Positions 22,322 through 34,051 of a stretch of 64,000 bases of DNA are shown here, piece by piece. The notes beneath the pieces were generated by a model that searched no databases, was not told where the DNA came from, and saw nothing but the letters and a program-made list of their open reading frames with translations. Position numbers and translations under genes: made by a program. How positions within the stretch are numbered: the first letter of the stretch is position 1; the number at the start of each line of letters is the position of its first letter. Origin of the DNA: Powellomyces hirtus (taxonomy: Eukaryota > Chytridiomycota > Chytridiomycetes > Spizellomycetales > Powellomycetaceae); assembly GCA_025526995.1 (NCBI GenBank), contig JAHLKG010000015.1, forward strand, positions 62,001 through 126,000, written 5' to 3'.

Positions 22322-22615
22322 AGCAAGGCAACTTCTCGGTGTCCAACGCTTCTATAACGCTCCGAATCTACGTTGTCCGACGGTGCGGCACTCTTTGTTC
22401 GTCGAAGAACTTCTAATTCAAGCAGTTTGGAGATCTGTAGTATGGCGAATAATTTTTGACAATGCCACCGTTCCTTCCGAGGACGCGTCCCGTGGATTCG
22501 GTTCGACTCCCGCTCACGCACGTCAGGCTCTTGATGCCCTATCAAGGCCAGATCACTACCAAAAAGAGCGGCTGTTCCACGGATCCCTCTATATAGCTAT
22601 ATTGCAACAACAATC

Positions 22616-22852
22616 ATGGTCAATGCAAGAAAACTGGACACTTGCGTATTCCGAAACATCTATCGCGCCAGGTCATTGTTCATCAAGGCCTGGATGACGA
22701 GTCCCGCAGATTACGAGAGCTACGGAAAATACCTCTCCCTATGGCAGTGCCTGGCGAACCTGTAAGCATGATAGTTATGATGTATGTTCCGTTACGTAAC
22801 CGAGGACAGTCGGTCAATCTTGAAGAAACGTGGCTTCTCGGCCGTTCAATGA
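22616..22852 (+). CDS. possible 62-aa small protein, two exons
   Basis: An ATG at 22616 with A at -3 and G at +4 lies 24 bp downstream of tatatagc. The first frame ends in a TAA that sits inside a perfect donor (cct|gtaagc). Splicing 22762-22809 (48 nt, acceptor ggacag) continues in phase to a TGA at 22850-22852. The predicted protein is basic, with VFRNIYRARSLFIKAWM, YGKYLSLWQCLANL and a terminal LKKRGFSAVQ. It resembles small mitochondrial proteins in composition, but I do not recognise it. It is transcribed divergently from the PPR gene, 294 bp away. It could equally be chance. Confidence 0.4.
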
Positions 22853-23097
22853 TGGGCACGCCGCCTTCTGTGCAAAAACGCGACGCGCGTTACATAACGC
22901 AAGCGTATCCGACCTTCTTTTCGTTCTACGCGCGGGACTATAAAAACACTAGTTTGCTGGCGGAAACCCGCGACGGATTGTCACCTCCGCTTTGAACTAC
23001 TCGCTCAGCAACTCACTTTCTCTTGCACGACAACCATTCATTTCCACGCAAAAACGCGCTCGCCCTGTTTGCCATTGTCACATATTCTCTTACAGTC

Positions 23098-23876
23098 ATG
23101 AAATCAAACGTCGTCCTCGTTGCGGCGCTGGCCTGGATAGCTTCATGCGGTAAAGTATAAGGATGAGGCAGAAGAAGCGCTACGGCTAACTGATCATGAT
23201 GTGTTTCATTCAAAATACAGTCCAGGGAGAGCCCGTCTTTTCGTACGAGCCAACCTACGTCATTGGCGCAAAGTACCAACTCACAGTCGACTTTGGGATT
23301 GCCGACCCTATTCCCTCCTTTAACCTCACGTTTGCCTATGGTCCTGCACCGACCGCCAACTCGATCACTGGCCAGATGCCTCCACCTGTGCAGTCTCAGT
23401 TCATCAAGATTTCGGAAGCTGTAAAAGTGTGGAACTCGGGCAGCGCGACGGTCCGCGGAGCCAACTGGACGGTGGGCAGTGGAGCGTCGCCATCCAACCT
23501 CCAGCGTCTCAACGATCCGAGCCGCAGGTGGCTCATTGCTGTGCAAGGCGGCAAGGAATCCGTGAATGGGACTTGGCAGTATTTCAAATTCGCCAATCGC
23601 CACTCGGGCATTGCGGCTACGGCAACAAACGCGACATCGACACCCAACATTACCGTGATTAGCAATCCTACCAACTCGACCGCAAATTCGACTGTGACGT
23701 CTGCATTGCCCGTATCTCCTTTTGCGACCCCGACGGCTCCCCCGGACCTTCCCTCGGTAGAAACAGAAACGGGCGTGCCGGAAGACGGCAGTGCGACCTC
23801 TGCGGGATTCAGCATGGAAGCTGCGTCGCCTTTGCTGCTTGTGACGTGCCTCGTTGCCTGGATGGGAGCTATCTAG
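23098..23876 (+). CDS. secreted, probably GPI-anchored serine/threonine-rich protein
   Basis: Exons 23098-23149 and 23221-23876 encode 235 aa. Residues 1-16 form a signal peptide (MKSNVVLVAALAWIAS), with intron 1 just after it. The central domain (about 20-150) is a predicted beta-rich extracellular module with YEPTYVIGAKYQLTVDFG and ANWTVGSG, resembling fungal surface domains of the Ser-Thr-rich GPI family. It has several N-glycosylation sequons (NLT, NWT, NGT, NAT, NIT, NST). A Thr/Asn/Ser stalk follows (about 165-210). The C-terminus is a hydrophobic tail (SPLLLVTCLVAWMGAI) preceded by small residues, typical of a GPI attachment signal. A TATAAAA-like box (actataaaaac) at about 22937-22947 lies upstream. 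Role: cell-surface protein of unknown function. Confidence 0.85.
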
Positions 23877-24747
23877 ACGAACGTTGGAAAGCCAAGGAAA
23901 GGTGAACACCAGATGAGAGCGTTTTTGTCAAATTGGATGCCGCATAATGAATATGACGAAGAAGAAGAGCCACACGAATATTTATGTATAGTAAGCTGTT
24001 TAGTAGGGACTGTCGGGTGTTAATATAACCAACTTTGAGTTCAATCAACCAACAAGCGTGTGGAATGTGAATACTTGATTGAGCATGCACGTCAATCAAC
24101 TGAGAGCGTTGGAAGGGCGCGCCATCAGCCAATTAGTGAATAGGGGAGGGAGGGAGGGAGGGAGTTTCAGAATGGTGGGGCATATATTGACCGCACCCAT
24201 TCAATCCAATCCAATCCAATCCAATCGACTCCAACAAGGAGGGAGACGCGAAAGGCAAGTTGTTTCCCCCAGTGTGCTGTACGTAAGCAAGCAAACAGGT
24301 GTCAGATCTCACACTCACGCAGTCATGTTCTCCTTCATCAATGGTCATCCCGCCGTTCATCAATACTCATTTTGTCAATTTAACTCCTCGTTCTCCTTTT
24401 ACTTTTTCCGATACGCTTGTCTGATAGGAACTGATTATTATCCTTCTTTTCTCCATATTGCTATTGCTGTCAGTCCTAGTACCCTTGTGAGAGAGAGCCT
24501 GGTGTCCCTGTCCACCACCTATTATCCTCAGCGTTCCCTCCAAAACATATTACTGCAGGCCCCCCGCCCTTTTGTTTTGGTTTATTAGCACTAGTGTCTC
24601 CTCATCCCCACCCTCGCAACCTCGCCAAGGAGAAACCGCCCCTCGTTGCCCTCGCTGTCTTATAAGGCCTTTGTCGGTCCTCCCGTCGCTCCTTCAGTCC
24701 ACACGCCCAGTGTTTCCACCTCAAAGTGCATACACCCCCCGACAAAC
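23877..24747. other. intergenic with two simple repeats
   Basis: No gene. It holds (GGGA)n at about 24145-24164 and (CCAAT)n at 24201-24226, then a CT-rich leader ahead of the TBC gene. The CCAAT pentamers could act as CCAAT-box binding sites, but this is speculative. Confidence 0.45.
24201..24226. repeat. (CAATC)n pentanucleotide repeat
   Basis: Five tandem copies of the pentamer caatc/ccaat, about 520 bp upstream of the TBC start. Confidence 0.85.
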
Positions 24748-26744
24748 ATGTCCTTCTCTTCCCGTGACCGACCCGCAAAGCTCCACATACCTCCCCCCAC
24801 ACCCGACACTACCCCGCTCCCAAGTCCTCCGCGCAGCACCTATAGAAGGGAGAATGCTGCTGCAAAGGGGGACGGGGACGAGCAGGAGACACAAACAGCA
24901 CCCCCACGAGCAGTCACCTCAGAAGCAACAACAGCGGAAGCAGAACTCCCTTCATATGACCAATATGGTTTCAACCGCACCACCACGTATACCTCTCTGC
25001 ATGACCAAAAGCTGTTTGACTCATGCTACCGCGCCGTATGCGATAAGCGCACCCTAAAGTGGAAAGAATGGCTGGTCAAACATAACAACACCGGCATGAG
25101 CCCCACAGGAAGCGGCCGCAACCTGGACGATTTGATGATGCCGCCACGATCAGAGAAAGCAAAGCGATACATGCGCAAGGGCGTGCCCCACCATCTCCGC
25201 AAACGCGTGTGGTTCCACTACAGTGGTGCCGAGGCCTGCCTTCAGGACCAATTGGGTCTCTTCACCCTCCTTATATGTAGAGAGGAGCAGGACATACGCG
25301 CGGGCTATACCAGCAAAACAAACGAGATCATACAGCATATTACCGTCATCGACCGAGGTAAGGACTCGCCACCACGAACCACAAGCTTTAGTTGGCTGTT
25401 GCATAACGAGGCAATCTAAACATTTGGTTCATTGCAGATATATACCGTACATTCCCCGATAACATCAAATTTCGACCTCGCCAATCGACGATTCCATCAA
25501 CTCAATTCGCTCGTCCAGAGTCTCGAGTGTCCGTACACTCGTCGTCAGATTCATCCACGGGAGCAGGTTCGGCTTCCTCATCAGAACTCGACATTGGCGA
25601 CAGCCGGACATATTCAAATGTGGACGACGAACAATCCCAAGCACCACCGAAATCAGCGCACCCTTCAATTCACTTTGAGCAAAACCCGTATTTGCTTTCC
25701 CTCCGTCGGATTCTCGTCGCCTTTGCTTACTATTCATGGTACCACCCTGACCCCGATCGAGTCGCCTTGCGCCACTGCAAGTACCCGATTGGGTACTGCC
25801 AGTCTCTCAACTTCATCGTCGCCTTTCTTCTGCTCGTGTTTGCCGACGACGATTTTGACTACGAGTGCGGAGGTGAACAGGCCAGACTGAGCGTCGAGGA
25901 ACGGGTGTTCTGGATGCTCGTTGTCGTCGTCGAAGACCTTCTCCCGGACGAGATGTTTGGAAGCACCCTCGAGGGCGCACGCGCTTCCCAGGAGGTGCTG
26001 TGGACCTATCTCATCCGCAAGAACGGCACAAAGTATGGACTCGAGAAAATGGAAAAGTGGCTCGAGGCGCAAGACCCAACAGCAGCGGACAATGCTATCC
26101 CAAGCTCGGTCCTCCGCAAAGCACTTTATCCCAAACGCCGCAAACCAGTCAAATCACCCTCCATGCCCACCGACTCTTTCTCCTCATCCTCCAACAGTAC
26201 CAGCAGCGCTTCCGCCCCGCTCTCTCTCATCACGACCCAATGGTTCATGACCGTCTTTGTCACCACTCTCCCACCGCACGCCCTTCTCCGGCTTTGGGAC
26301 ATGTTTATCTATCAAGGCGAGAAAGTCTTGTTTCGATTTGCCCTCACCATGTTTGCCATGCACCAGTCCTCCATCACCCGCCTCTCCCTCGCCGACCTCT
26401 CCGCCTGGAGATACATCAAAACTCTCCCTCACACCTGCTACGACGTTGCTGCATGTGTGGAAATGTTTAGAGGCAAACATCCGCATTTGCATGCTCATCA
26501 TCACCATCAGCACCAACAACAACATCAGCATAATCATAACACCACAACTCTCACGAAACCCGCACTTGCGTTCTTCAATCGTCAAAAACACGACGAACAG
26601 GGCGCGTCACCAATCACGCCCACAGATGAGTATTATGATCTTCAGTGGGAGGCGCATGCGGGGCTCCGAAAGGGTGTGGGGACGGTCAGTCGGGAACTGT
26701 TGGCTCAACATAGAGCGGCAGTGCTCAAGGAGCTTCGCTCGTAA
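24748..26744 (+). CDS. TBC-domain Rab GTPase-activating protein
   Basis: Accelerates GTP hydrolysis on a Rab in vesicle traffic. Exons 24748-25357 and 25438-26744 encode 638 aa. Residues 1-125 are a Pro/Thr-rich leader. TBC motif A is GVPHHLRKRVWFHYSGAEA (about 144). The catalytic Arg finger IxxDxxR appears as VIDRDIYRTFPDN (about 199-211) and is formed across the intron. The Gln finger is PIGYCQSLN (about 317-325). Motif C is TLPPHALLRLWDMFIYQG (about 481-498). Both fingers are intact, so the protein should be active. A Ser-rich insert of about 65 residues separates the Arg finger from the NPYLLSLRRIL helix, and a second Ser insert precedes motif C. A His/Gln tract (residues about 560-580) and an acidic segment end the protein. 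Which Rab it acts on is unknown. Confidence 0.93.
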
Positions 26745-27093
26745 GTCAAGGAAACGAGCGGAAACAAAAATAGGAAACAAACAGAAAAGCTGTACATAGA
26801 CCATCTCTCCTCATCCCCGTTTGTATATACACGTATATATTCTTTTCTGGGGACTAAGAAATCACCGATACCTGAAGTCGTGGATTTTGCACTTATTTTA
26901 AACGTCTCAGCCCTGCATCTTACAACCTGGGAGTTATCAGAGCAAAACGCGCATTGGCAACGTCGTCATGTGACCCTCCTTCTCATGGCAGTGCAGAAGT
27001 GAGACCTGAACTGTGATCCCTCCATCCCAAGATCCCAGATCACTCACAGATCACCACCCCTCCCCCCCCCCCCCCCCCAACTCCTACACAACG
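26745..27093. other. intergenic and 5' leader of CHZ1-like gene
   Basis: Short gap ending in a C-only run of 17 bases at 27062-27078, about 15 bp before the CHZ1-like start. No TATA box obvious. Confidence 0.45.
27062..27078 (+). repeat. C17 homopolymer in 5' leader
   Basis: Uninterrupted run of 17 C, preceded by ccacccct, just upstream of the CHZ1-like ATG. Confidence 0.9.
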
Positions 27094-27878
27094 ATGAGCG
27101 ACCGCAAGTCCAAGCTCGAGGCCCTGGCCGCCCGCCGCAAAGCACAAGCTGAGGACACGAGTGGATCCGAAGATGAAGTAAATGTCCGACCGAGCTCCAA
27201 ATCGGCAGGAGCCGCCGCCGCTCCATCGTCTTCCAAGGGGAAAGCGGTTCCGAAGAAGAAGACTGCCAGGTGCGAACAAAACGGGGGGTGGAATCAAAGT
27301 CTTGAATGTAGAAGCAAAAAAATCATCCATTTCTAATATCTTTTCCGCTACTTTTATGAAATTGCAGACCCGCAGCCCCACCCGCCAAAAAACCCGCCAA
27401 GAAACAACAGCGGCCACCCAGCGACGATGACGACGAAGACGAAAAAGAAGAGGCCGTCGTGACTGACGACGACGACGAAGGTCTCAGCGAAGAAGAAGAA
27501 GTAGAAGTGGTGAAGAGCAGCAGCAAGAAACGCGCGGCGCCTCCAAGCAGCAAAAGCAGCAGCAAAACGGTCAGCAAGAAGAAGAAGAAGAAGGGTGGTG
27601 ATGACGAGAGCGAAGATGATGGCGGCGACGATTCGGGGGGCGAGAAGGAGGAGGATGACTTGGGTAGGTGCAAACGGGGGTTGGAAGAACTTGTGTTGCG
27701 ATTGTGGTGCTGAACCCCCGGTTTTTTTCGTTTTTTTTTCTTTCTCTCTTTTGTAGGTGCCGACTTGGACTTCCTCGACACGTCCAACATCATTTCCACC
27801 GGACGGGGTCGGAGTAGGCGCGGTGCGCCCAGGGTCGACTACACTCAGTTTGGCGCCGATCCTGAAGACGAGGATTAA
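27094..27878 (+). CDS. CHZ1-like H2A.Z-H2B histone chaperone
   Basis: Small acidic nuclear protein of 197 aa, exons 27094-27269, 27368-27663 and 27757-27878. The N-terminus is Lys/Arg-rich and helical (SDRKSKLEALAARRKAQA). The middle alternates acidic Asp/Glu blocks with Lys/Ser blocks. The C-terminus carries a CHZ-type motif: LDFLDTSNIISTGRGRSRRG then VDYTQFGADPEDED, resembling the yeast Chz1 pattern of IDTSNII followed by a Gly-Arg-rich turn and (I/V)D(Y/F). Chz1 binds H2A.Z-H2B dimers and delivers them to the SWR1 remodeller. The Arg-Arg-Thr-Arg core usual after the Gly is altered to GRGRSRRG here. The family is likely rather than certain because most of the protein is low complexity. Confidence 0.75.
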
Positions 27879-28343
27879 AAATGATGTGTTATAATTTGCA
27901 TTTTTTTTTTTTTTGGGGGGAACGGAATGGAATACGGAGAAATGCATGAAAAACTCTGCTCAGAAGTGCAACAAATGTGATCGAGCAAAAGTCGAGCCAA
28001 CATAGCGGTCGTGCAAGCGAGAAATGCGGGGGGAGACACAGGGGTGTGAAATCAAAAATATATATAATGTGTATCTACGATTTCGGATGGCTATCCACGT
28101 GTTGTGAGGATGTGCGCCATGCTACATGATTCTCCGTATTTTGCCCTTCTTCCCGATATCAGCGACACAGGGTTCTGCCGTCTCCCACAGAGTACAACAA
28201 CGCATCATTTTGCCGGAATCGTCTAGACTAACGCAGTCTTGCTGAATTGCTTCCACTTTCCTGGGGTCGTCTGCTCTCGGAGGGCCGAGGGGCAATTGAT
28301 CTCATACAAAGTGCGTAGAATTGCTGGCTTGTCAACACGGTTT
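27879..28343. other. intergenic between convergent genes
   Basis: A T13 run shortly after the CHZ1-like stop, then unremarkable sequence to the eIF3k stop. Nothing supported. Confidence 0.4.
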
Positions 28344-29221
28344 TTACTGAGCCATGCGGCCGTACCCTATGATTTTGGTGAGATGTTCAAACTTGATGTT
28401 TTCCTGGACAACGACCGGTCGGGCCTGGTTCTCCTTGGTGGCGGGCAACACGACCGCATCCTTGTCCTCGGGGTCCCTTGTCCACGCGTGCTCCTTCAGG
28501 AAAGCGTCCAAAGCGGCAGCGTCCTTGAGGTTCAGCGCGCTCTGGAGGGTCGGGATGGAGATGACACGGTACGCAATCGCCAGCGTTCCAGCAATGTAGA
28601 TGCGGATCCGGTCCGCAAACAGCGCGCGGTTGACCAGCACATCCTCCGGGGTGTCTTCCACCGCGGCCCAAAAAGCCTTGAAGCGAGCCTGCTGGAGCAA
28701 ATCGTGCAAAGCGACCAAAGCCGCGACACCGGCGTCCTTCAACACATCCTCATTGAGCATGTACAGACACAGTCCGAAATCAGCGTCCGGGAGAGCACCG
28801 AGGGCGAGCTGGAGGATGGAGCAGACAACCTTGTTGCTGGAAAAGGCCGGGTTGAACTGGTACAGTTTCAGCACGGCGAGACAGGCGTCGCGGTCGTAGG
28901 TCGTCGAGGTGGTGGTGGCGGTGGTGGAGGACGTTGACGGGGTGGTGGCGGCGTAGTCGGCGGATGTGAGTTGCTGCTCCACGTATGCTTCGAGAATGGG
29001 AATGTTTTGCGGGTTGTACCGGTCCACGGTCTCGACAATCCGGTGAATCTGCACAAACAAAAAAAAGTCAACCACTATTTAGGACACATGACGATAAAAC
29101 GAAGTCAATGGCAAACGAGATCATGAGAGGAAAGGGACACAAATCATCCGCTCCGTGCGGGTATTTTCTGCAAGATACATACGTCTTCTGGCCGGTTGTG
29201 TGGTGCGGATGAGGCAGTCAT
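28344..29221 (-). CDS. translation initiation factor eIF3 subunit K
   Basis: Non-core subunit of the eIF3 complex that stimulates 43S/48S assembly in the cytosol. Exons 29183-29221 and 28344-29048 encode 247 aa. After a short leader (MTASSAPHNRPED) come the family blocks: VETVDRYNPQNIPILEAYV (human: IEGIDRYNPENLSTLERYV), then DRDACLAVLKLYQFNPAF, almost identical to the human stretch. ALPDADFGLCLYML, LLQQARFKAFWAAVEDTPED and a C-terminal winged-helix/PCI-like segment ending KFEHLTKIIGYGRMAQ follow. A Thr/Ser-rich insert (TTPSTSSTTATTTSTT) lies within the HEAT-like part. Length is close to human eIF3k (218 aa) plus that insert. Absence of eIF3k from budding yeasts fits the non-yeast affiliation. 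Confidence 0.95.
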
Positions 29222-31498
29222 GCTGTATGTGATGGGATGGGGAACTAAGGTATCAATTGCCTGCGAAATTCACAGAATACTGGGCCGGTTTTGGACTTTT
29301 TGGAGGAATGTTTCTCTTGTTGCGATTTCACGCTTCTTGAACGGGCTCCGGATGCATCCAAATAGCGGATCAAATGCGTGCTGCGCTGAATGGCTTGGAC
29401 GTGGCACAGTCATTGGGTCACAGTTCGCCCGTGGGACATCTGTTGAATTATAGGTGAATTTATTGGATCATTCATTGAAGTTGATGTCATTCACGGCATT
29501 TCATATCAAATGAACACATACAGTTTCTCTTAAAACTTTCTTTCACCAAGTCACATAGTTGACCTTGCCAGGAAAGAGGCTGGACGGTTTTGATTGCTAC
29601 ACTTAAACCTACAAGTGTCAGGCATCACATAACTAATATGCCAGCGAAATCGCTTATGGCTGTATGAATGCCAGATCAGTGCGAGAAACCATTGACGTTG
29701 CATCTATAGTATGTGATAGAGACCACCATGTTAGGGCGTCCATCCGCAAGTTCCAACGCCATCTTCGCAAGGCCGTGTTCGCACACCTTGCCCTTTCGAG
29801 GCCATCTTCCCTTCCCGAGACTATCATCGAACCCAAGATTCGAAGCATTTTTCCAAGGCATCTTTTCAAGATCCGTTGGGCCCAATTCTCCCAAGCACGC
29901 GGCCATCTCCTTCAAGCACGTCTTCTCTCAAGCGACAGCGACCATCTTCCGAAGACCCGGCGACCAGTTTCCGATCTCTTCAAGACTGACCGTGACAGCT
30001 CGCTCCTTTCAAGACTCTGCCTAACTCAAGACCGTCCCGCGACCATTCTGTCACGACCGCAGGAGCCCACCTTTTTCTCGGGACCGCGGGTGCCATCTCA
30101 CCACTAAGACCGGGCGAACGCTTGAGCTAGCGCGCATTTCTCAGTCTTGGTAGCCTAACCTGATCAATCCCCCCGCAAACTCTCGAGATCGGTGTCTCCA
30201 AAATCTGTCGCCACCCTGTCGAATCGGCATTGCCAGACTCCATCGCCAGACTCTCAATACCGGTCTCGCCAACTCCATTTCTCCATCGCACGTCGCTTCG
30301 TGAGGACAATAACTTGCAGGTCCCATAGCGGCCTAATTCACAATCCAGCACCCACTGATGTTTGGCAGGGCAACGACTGACTACTGACTACACGAAGACG
30401 CTAGCGGACCGATCCTTGACTCATGAAATCCACGGCGCCTTCCTCCATACCGAGCGTAATCAGCAAGCGTGTTCGGGATCCGCGGATGAGCCAATGTCTC
30501 GCAGCCCATACAAAATGTTAAGACGGCGAGCGAGTGTTGCTTATGAGTAAGCGACATGATAATTGCGTCCACGTCGCAACACTCCATAATAGAAGCATAA
30601 TCAGCTAACTTAGTCTCCTCGAATCCGCAGCCCGTGTCCTTTCTCTCCTTTCCATTGGTTGCAGTGTCTCGTCCGTCCGCCGCCTGCACTTCTCTAGCCG
30701 TGCAAAAGCGGCGTCATCCCCGCTGTCGTTTCGTTTCTGATTATCTGAACATTTCCTCAGTTTGTGCGCAATCATTATTAATTGCCGTGAATGCAAGCTG
30801 TGGAGACAGCTTGGTGTCGTCATGTCATTGGGCAGCGTATGCAAGCTCTGCATCTCTAATTCGACCCCGCTACTGCTCTACCGAGAGACTGGTTCAGTTA
30901 CGCCCATTCCTCTGAAGGATCATTAAACCTGTACCGCCGATGTCTGCATTATACTCTCCCAAATTTTGGTAGTTGAATGCAGAATAACTGATCCAGAATA
31001 TGATGATATCCTGGACGATATGTTGATTGACGACTATCCTTTATCTTTCAAGAAACGTCATGTCTTGCGTGAGCGATTAACACATAGTAATCACTTTTGC
31101 ATGGCATTATGTGGCTTGGACCTTGACTGAAGTTTTCCAATATCTGTGAGCCCATTTCAACCCCTTCTGACCCTGCTCTTCACGATACAAGCATTTGCCA
31201 AACTCCTTACTATGATCAAATGACAACATCTTGACTACCCTATCCTTGAACTCTGGCTGAACAATGCTGGCAAATTCCATTCCCCAGCTTGTAGCGCTTT
31301 GTGCAAGAGTCAAAATGAGCACAATCGATTGCAAAAAGTTACCAAAGTGTCGGGCTGACGTAACGCTCTCCGTTTCTTTACCAGTTAGACCTTCTTCACA
31401 CTTGGCCGAAATGCCAGTTCCCTATTCCCTTCAAACCTCATAAAACCTCAAAAGAGAAAATAACTGAAAAAGAACTTTCTTCCCGCCGGTATCCTCAA
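29222..31498. other. 2.3 kb gene-free stretch with degenerate repeats
   Basis: No supported gene. About 29740-30200 shows irregular repeats of ccatctt(c/t), caag(a/c) and gaccg, with codon-like spacing but no homology. The rest is AT-richer single-copy sequence. Open frames such as 31107-31334 (-) have no recognisable protein. Confidence 0.5.
29740..30200. repeat. degenerate short-repeat tract
   Basis: Recurring short motifs include ggccatct near 29802 and 29901, tcaagac near 29978 and 30014, cgaccat near 29949 and 30049, and repeated ccgag/cgaa steps. The composition is more C-rich on the plus strand than the flanks. Likely a decayed tandem array. Confidence 0.35.
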
Positions 31499-32262
31499 AT
31501 GACCATGTTCAACTTTCAAAAGTACCCGGCTCTCCCGACCGATGCCGTCCCGCTGCACACTAAGCAAGGCACCGTTGCGTGGCCACTCAGAGTTCTCAGC
31601 TATCTCGCTGGCATTGCTGTACTGCATATTCTCTATGTGCAGATGACCGAGTACAATAATAGCGATGGAGACGCTGACCCATTCCTGGTATGTCTCTCAC
31701 ATATGAAGGGGATTCGTTTTGCGTTATGTACATCATGAACTTACTCTTACTTCTCCTTTTTCCGTCCCAGCTGATTCTGCAAGGCTGCAACGTGGGTGCT
31801 CTCCTCCTCGCCGTCATTCTCATTGCCGCTAGAGACGGTGGAGTGGTGTACGTCTACGGCGACCGCATCGTCGCGTACCGTCAAACACGGCCTCGCATCT
31901 TTTCCAGAACCGTCATGTTTGCCGACATCACCTCCATCGAGCCCGCCCCCGCCGAGCTGTACACGACCTGGGCAGGCGCGATATTCCCCATCTGGCCGCT
32001 CCACAAACTGTATGGCTTCTGGACCACTGCATTTGTGAATGTCGGCGTGGAGGGACACAGTCTCCGACCGTCGGTCATTTTCAAGCGCTCGTTTGTGGTG
32101 GCTGGAACAAGAGGTGTGCTGATGGTGTGTGAGGATGGAAAGGATGTGCAGGGTGATTTGAGAGAGAAGATTTGTGCGGCTTATGAGACGTACAAGGCGG
32201 AAAATGGGGTATCTGCGCCTGGGGCTTTTGGAGAGTCGCAGCCTTTACTTGTAGGAAGGTAG
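31499..32262 (+). CDS. two-TM membrane protein with PH-like C-terminal domain
   Basis: Unrecognised 226-aa protein from exons 31499-31687 and 31771-32262. Residues 1-27 are cytosolic. Membrane segments are seen at about 28-48 (WPLRVLSYLAGIAVLHILYV) and about 64-82 (LILQGCNVGALLLAVILIAA). The remaining 140 residues look like a small beta domain with a helix at its end: GGVVYVYGDRIVAYRQTRPR, TVMFADITSIEPAP, VIFKRSFVVAGTRGVLMVCE and then DLREKICAAYETYKA. That order is reminiscent of bacterial-type PH (bPH) domains placed after two membrane helices, but this is a structural impression only. It ends with QPLLVGR. Function unknown. Confidence 0.75.
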
Positions 32263-32639
32263 AGAAGCCACAAGACATTCTGCCATCATCAATTACATGA
32301 ATGACTCCTTGTTGATCTTTGTCTCCAACCCCATGAAAATTTCTAATCTGCCGGTTTTTGTGGCATTTGGCAAGCACAACTGAGAAGCGAACGGATAGGA
32401 AATGATTTAAGCAACTCAACATTGTTTTCAATCTTACTGAAGTGGGTTTAGTTTTGGAAAGAAAAGACCTGTTACATGATTAAAACAATTGGAATCTGTG
32501 TATTGATCATTCAGACGTGATACTATTTGGATATGTTATTTAATGACACTGTATTTTGAATACTTGTTAAATACTTAAAGACTTGCGATTGAATACTTTT
32601 TGCAAAGCTCCACTGACACCAACATCTCAGGCAAAAGCC
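32263..32639. other. intergenic between convergent genes
   Basis: AT-rich, with repeated ttaaatac/ttgaatac words between 32540 and 32600. No gene seen. Confidence 0.4.
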
Positions 32640-34051
32640 TCACACTTTCCCTGCCACCTTTCCATCATTGGTGGCCGCAACGGAGGGATCACCCACCAAC
32701 TGCACATTATACTTCCTAAACCTATAATACATCGGCAAACACGCAAATCCCGCCACACTCTTCATGACCGTTGTAAACAACACCACATCCGGGTCAGCGA
32801 GATCGACTTTCCACTCCACCTTGTTCGGGACACACTCAAGCACGGCGTCGCGAACCGCTGCGGTTCGGAGGTTCATGTTGTTGCGGACTTCGGTTATGCT
32901 TGCTAGCGTGGGGAGTGTGGGTGGTGGTGGCGGTGATGATGGTGTGGTTGCGGGTGTTGGGGTTGTATAGGGAGAGAGGAGGTCGGGGAGGAAGGTTTGG
33001 AGGTGGGATTTGATGTCGGGGAGGTTGGCGGGCATGGTATGGGTTATGGGTAAAATGCGCTATTCCATTGCAGAGATTAATTACGGAACCGAACTGTTCA
33101 GGACTCGGTTGCAAACTTACCGAGCAATGACTGATGCTGCTCCTGATCTTTGCGCGTTCGTCAACAGGGCATGATTCAAGGTACTCTAGGACACAAGAGA
33201 GCATCATATCAGAACCCGCAAGTCCTACACCTCATTTCCGCATCTCCCCTCCCCATAAGTTCCACTTCGGGGGCACATTCTTACTAAACAACCTAACCGC
33301 AAACTCAACTGGATCCGTATCCACGCGAAACCGTACAAACAGCAATCCCGCACACGCCGCATCTACAGCCTGGAAGCGACGGTCCGGCTCCGCCGTTTTC
33401 CCATCCTTCTTCTCATCCCCTTCCAGCTCATCATCCTCCTCGATGTTATCCTGCTCTTCGCCCACAATCTTCAAATCAACGTCTAACGCAGAGGGGTTGC
33501 TGATCCAGACGGTTTTGTGGTTGGGAAAGAGGGTGGGAAGATATCTGTCGAGGAAGGTTCGGATTTGGCCCTAGAATATCGTCTACATCAACAATGGGGC
33601 TGATTATGAAAAAGATTGTCTTGCTGCTTACCAGCGCTCTTGTCTCCGCACCCACAGGACACGTCACCACAATGCCTCTTGGGCGCTCCAGACCCTTTGA
33701 TTTGGTATTATGCAGCAATGTCGAGTGTTTGCGAAGGAATCGGTTCTTGAACTTGCCCCGCGAAATGGGAATTGTTGGTTTTTGTTTCTTGGGTTGGTGA
33801 GGCGTTGTTGTCGGCTCGCCTGGCAGTGAGGCAGCGGGTGTACCCGATTCCGGCCGTCGGCGTTTAATTCCGGATGGCGGCGCTGGTGGTGTCGTTGTGC
33901 TTGGTTCTACCGACATTCTGGGAGGGTCCATTGTGTTGAATTTCAGCTCTTTGGAAAACGCTGGACATTTTGCACATTGACCGGTGTCCATGCTGCTGCG
34001 CCACCTGCGCGCTCCAACCGGTGAAGCGCGCGTTTCGTCAGGTGGGACCAT
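32640..34051 (-). CDS. tRNA N4-acetylcytidine cofactor TAN1/THUMPD1
   Basis: THUMP-domain adaptor that presents tRNA-Leu and tRNA-Ser to the Kre33/NAT10 acetyltransferase. Exons on the minus strand are 33632-34051 (start uncertain), 33285-33570, 33121-33185 and 32640-33059. In-frame ATGs lie at 34051, 33991 and 33931, giving 396, 376 or 356 aa. Matches in order: GIVVTCPVGAETRAL, QIRTFLDRYLPTLFP, FQAVDAACAGLLFVRFRVD (human: FQSVESGANNVVFIRTLGI), YLESCPVDERAKIRS, RILPI, and the C-terminal block NKVEWKVDLADPDVVLF plus YRFRKYNVQLV (human: ENKVDLTNPQYTVVVEI and MLFRKYNLQEV). A Lys/Arg-rich segment precedes the THUMP region (KKQKPTIPISRGKFKNRFLR). A Pro-rich linker (TPTPATTPSSPPPPP) sits inside the last exon. 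Identification is strong. Confidence 0.9.
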
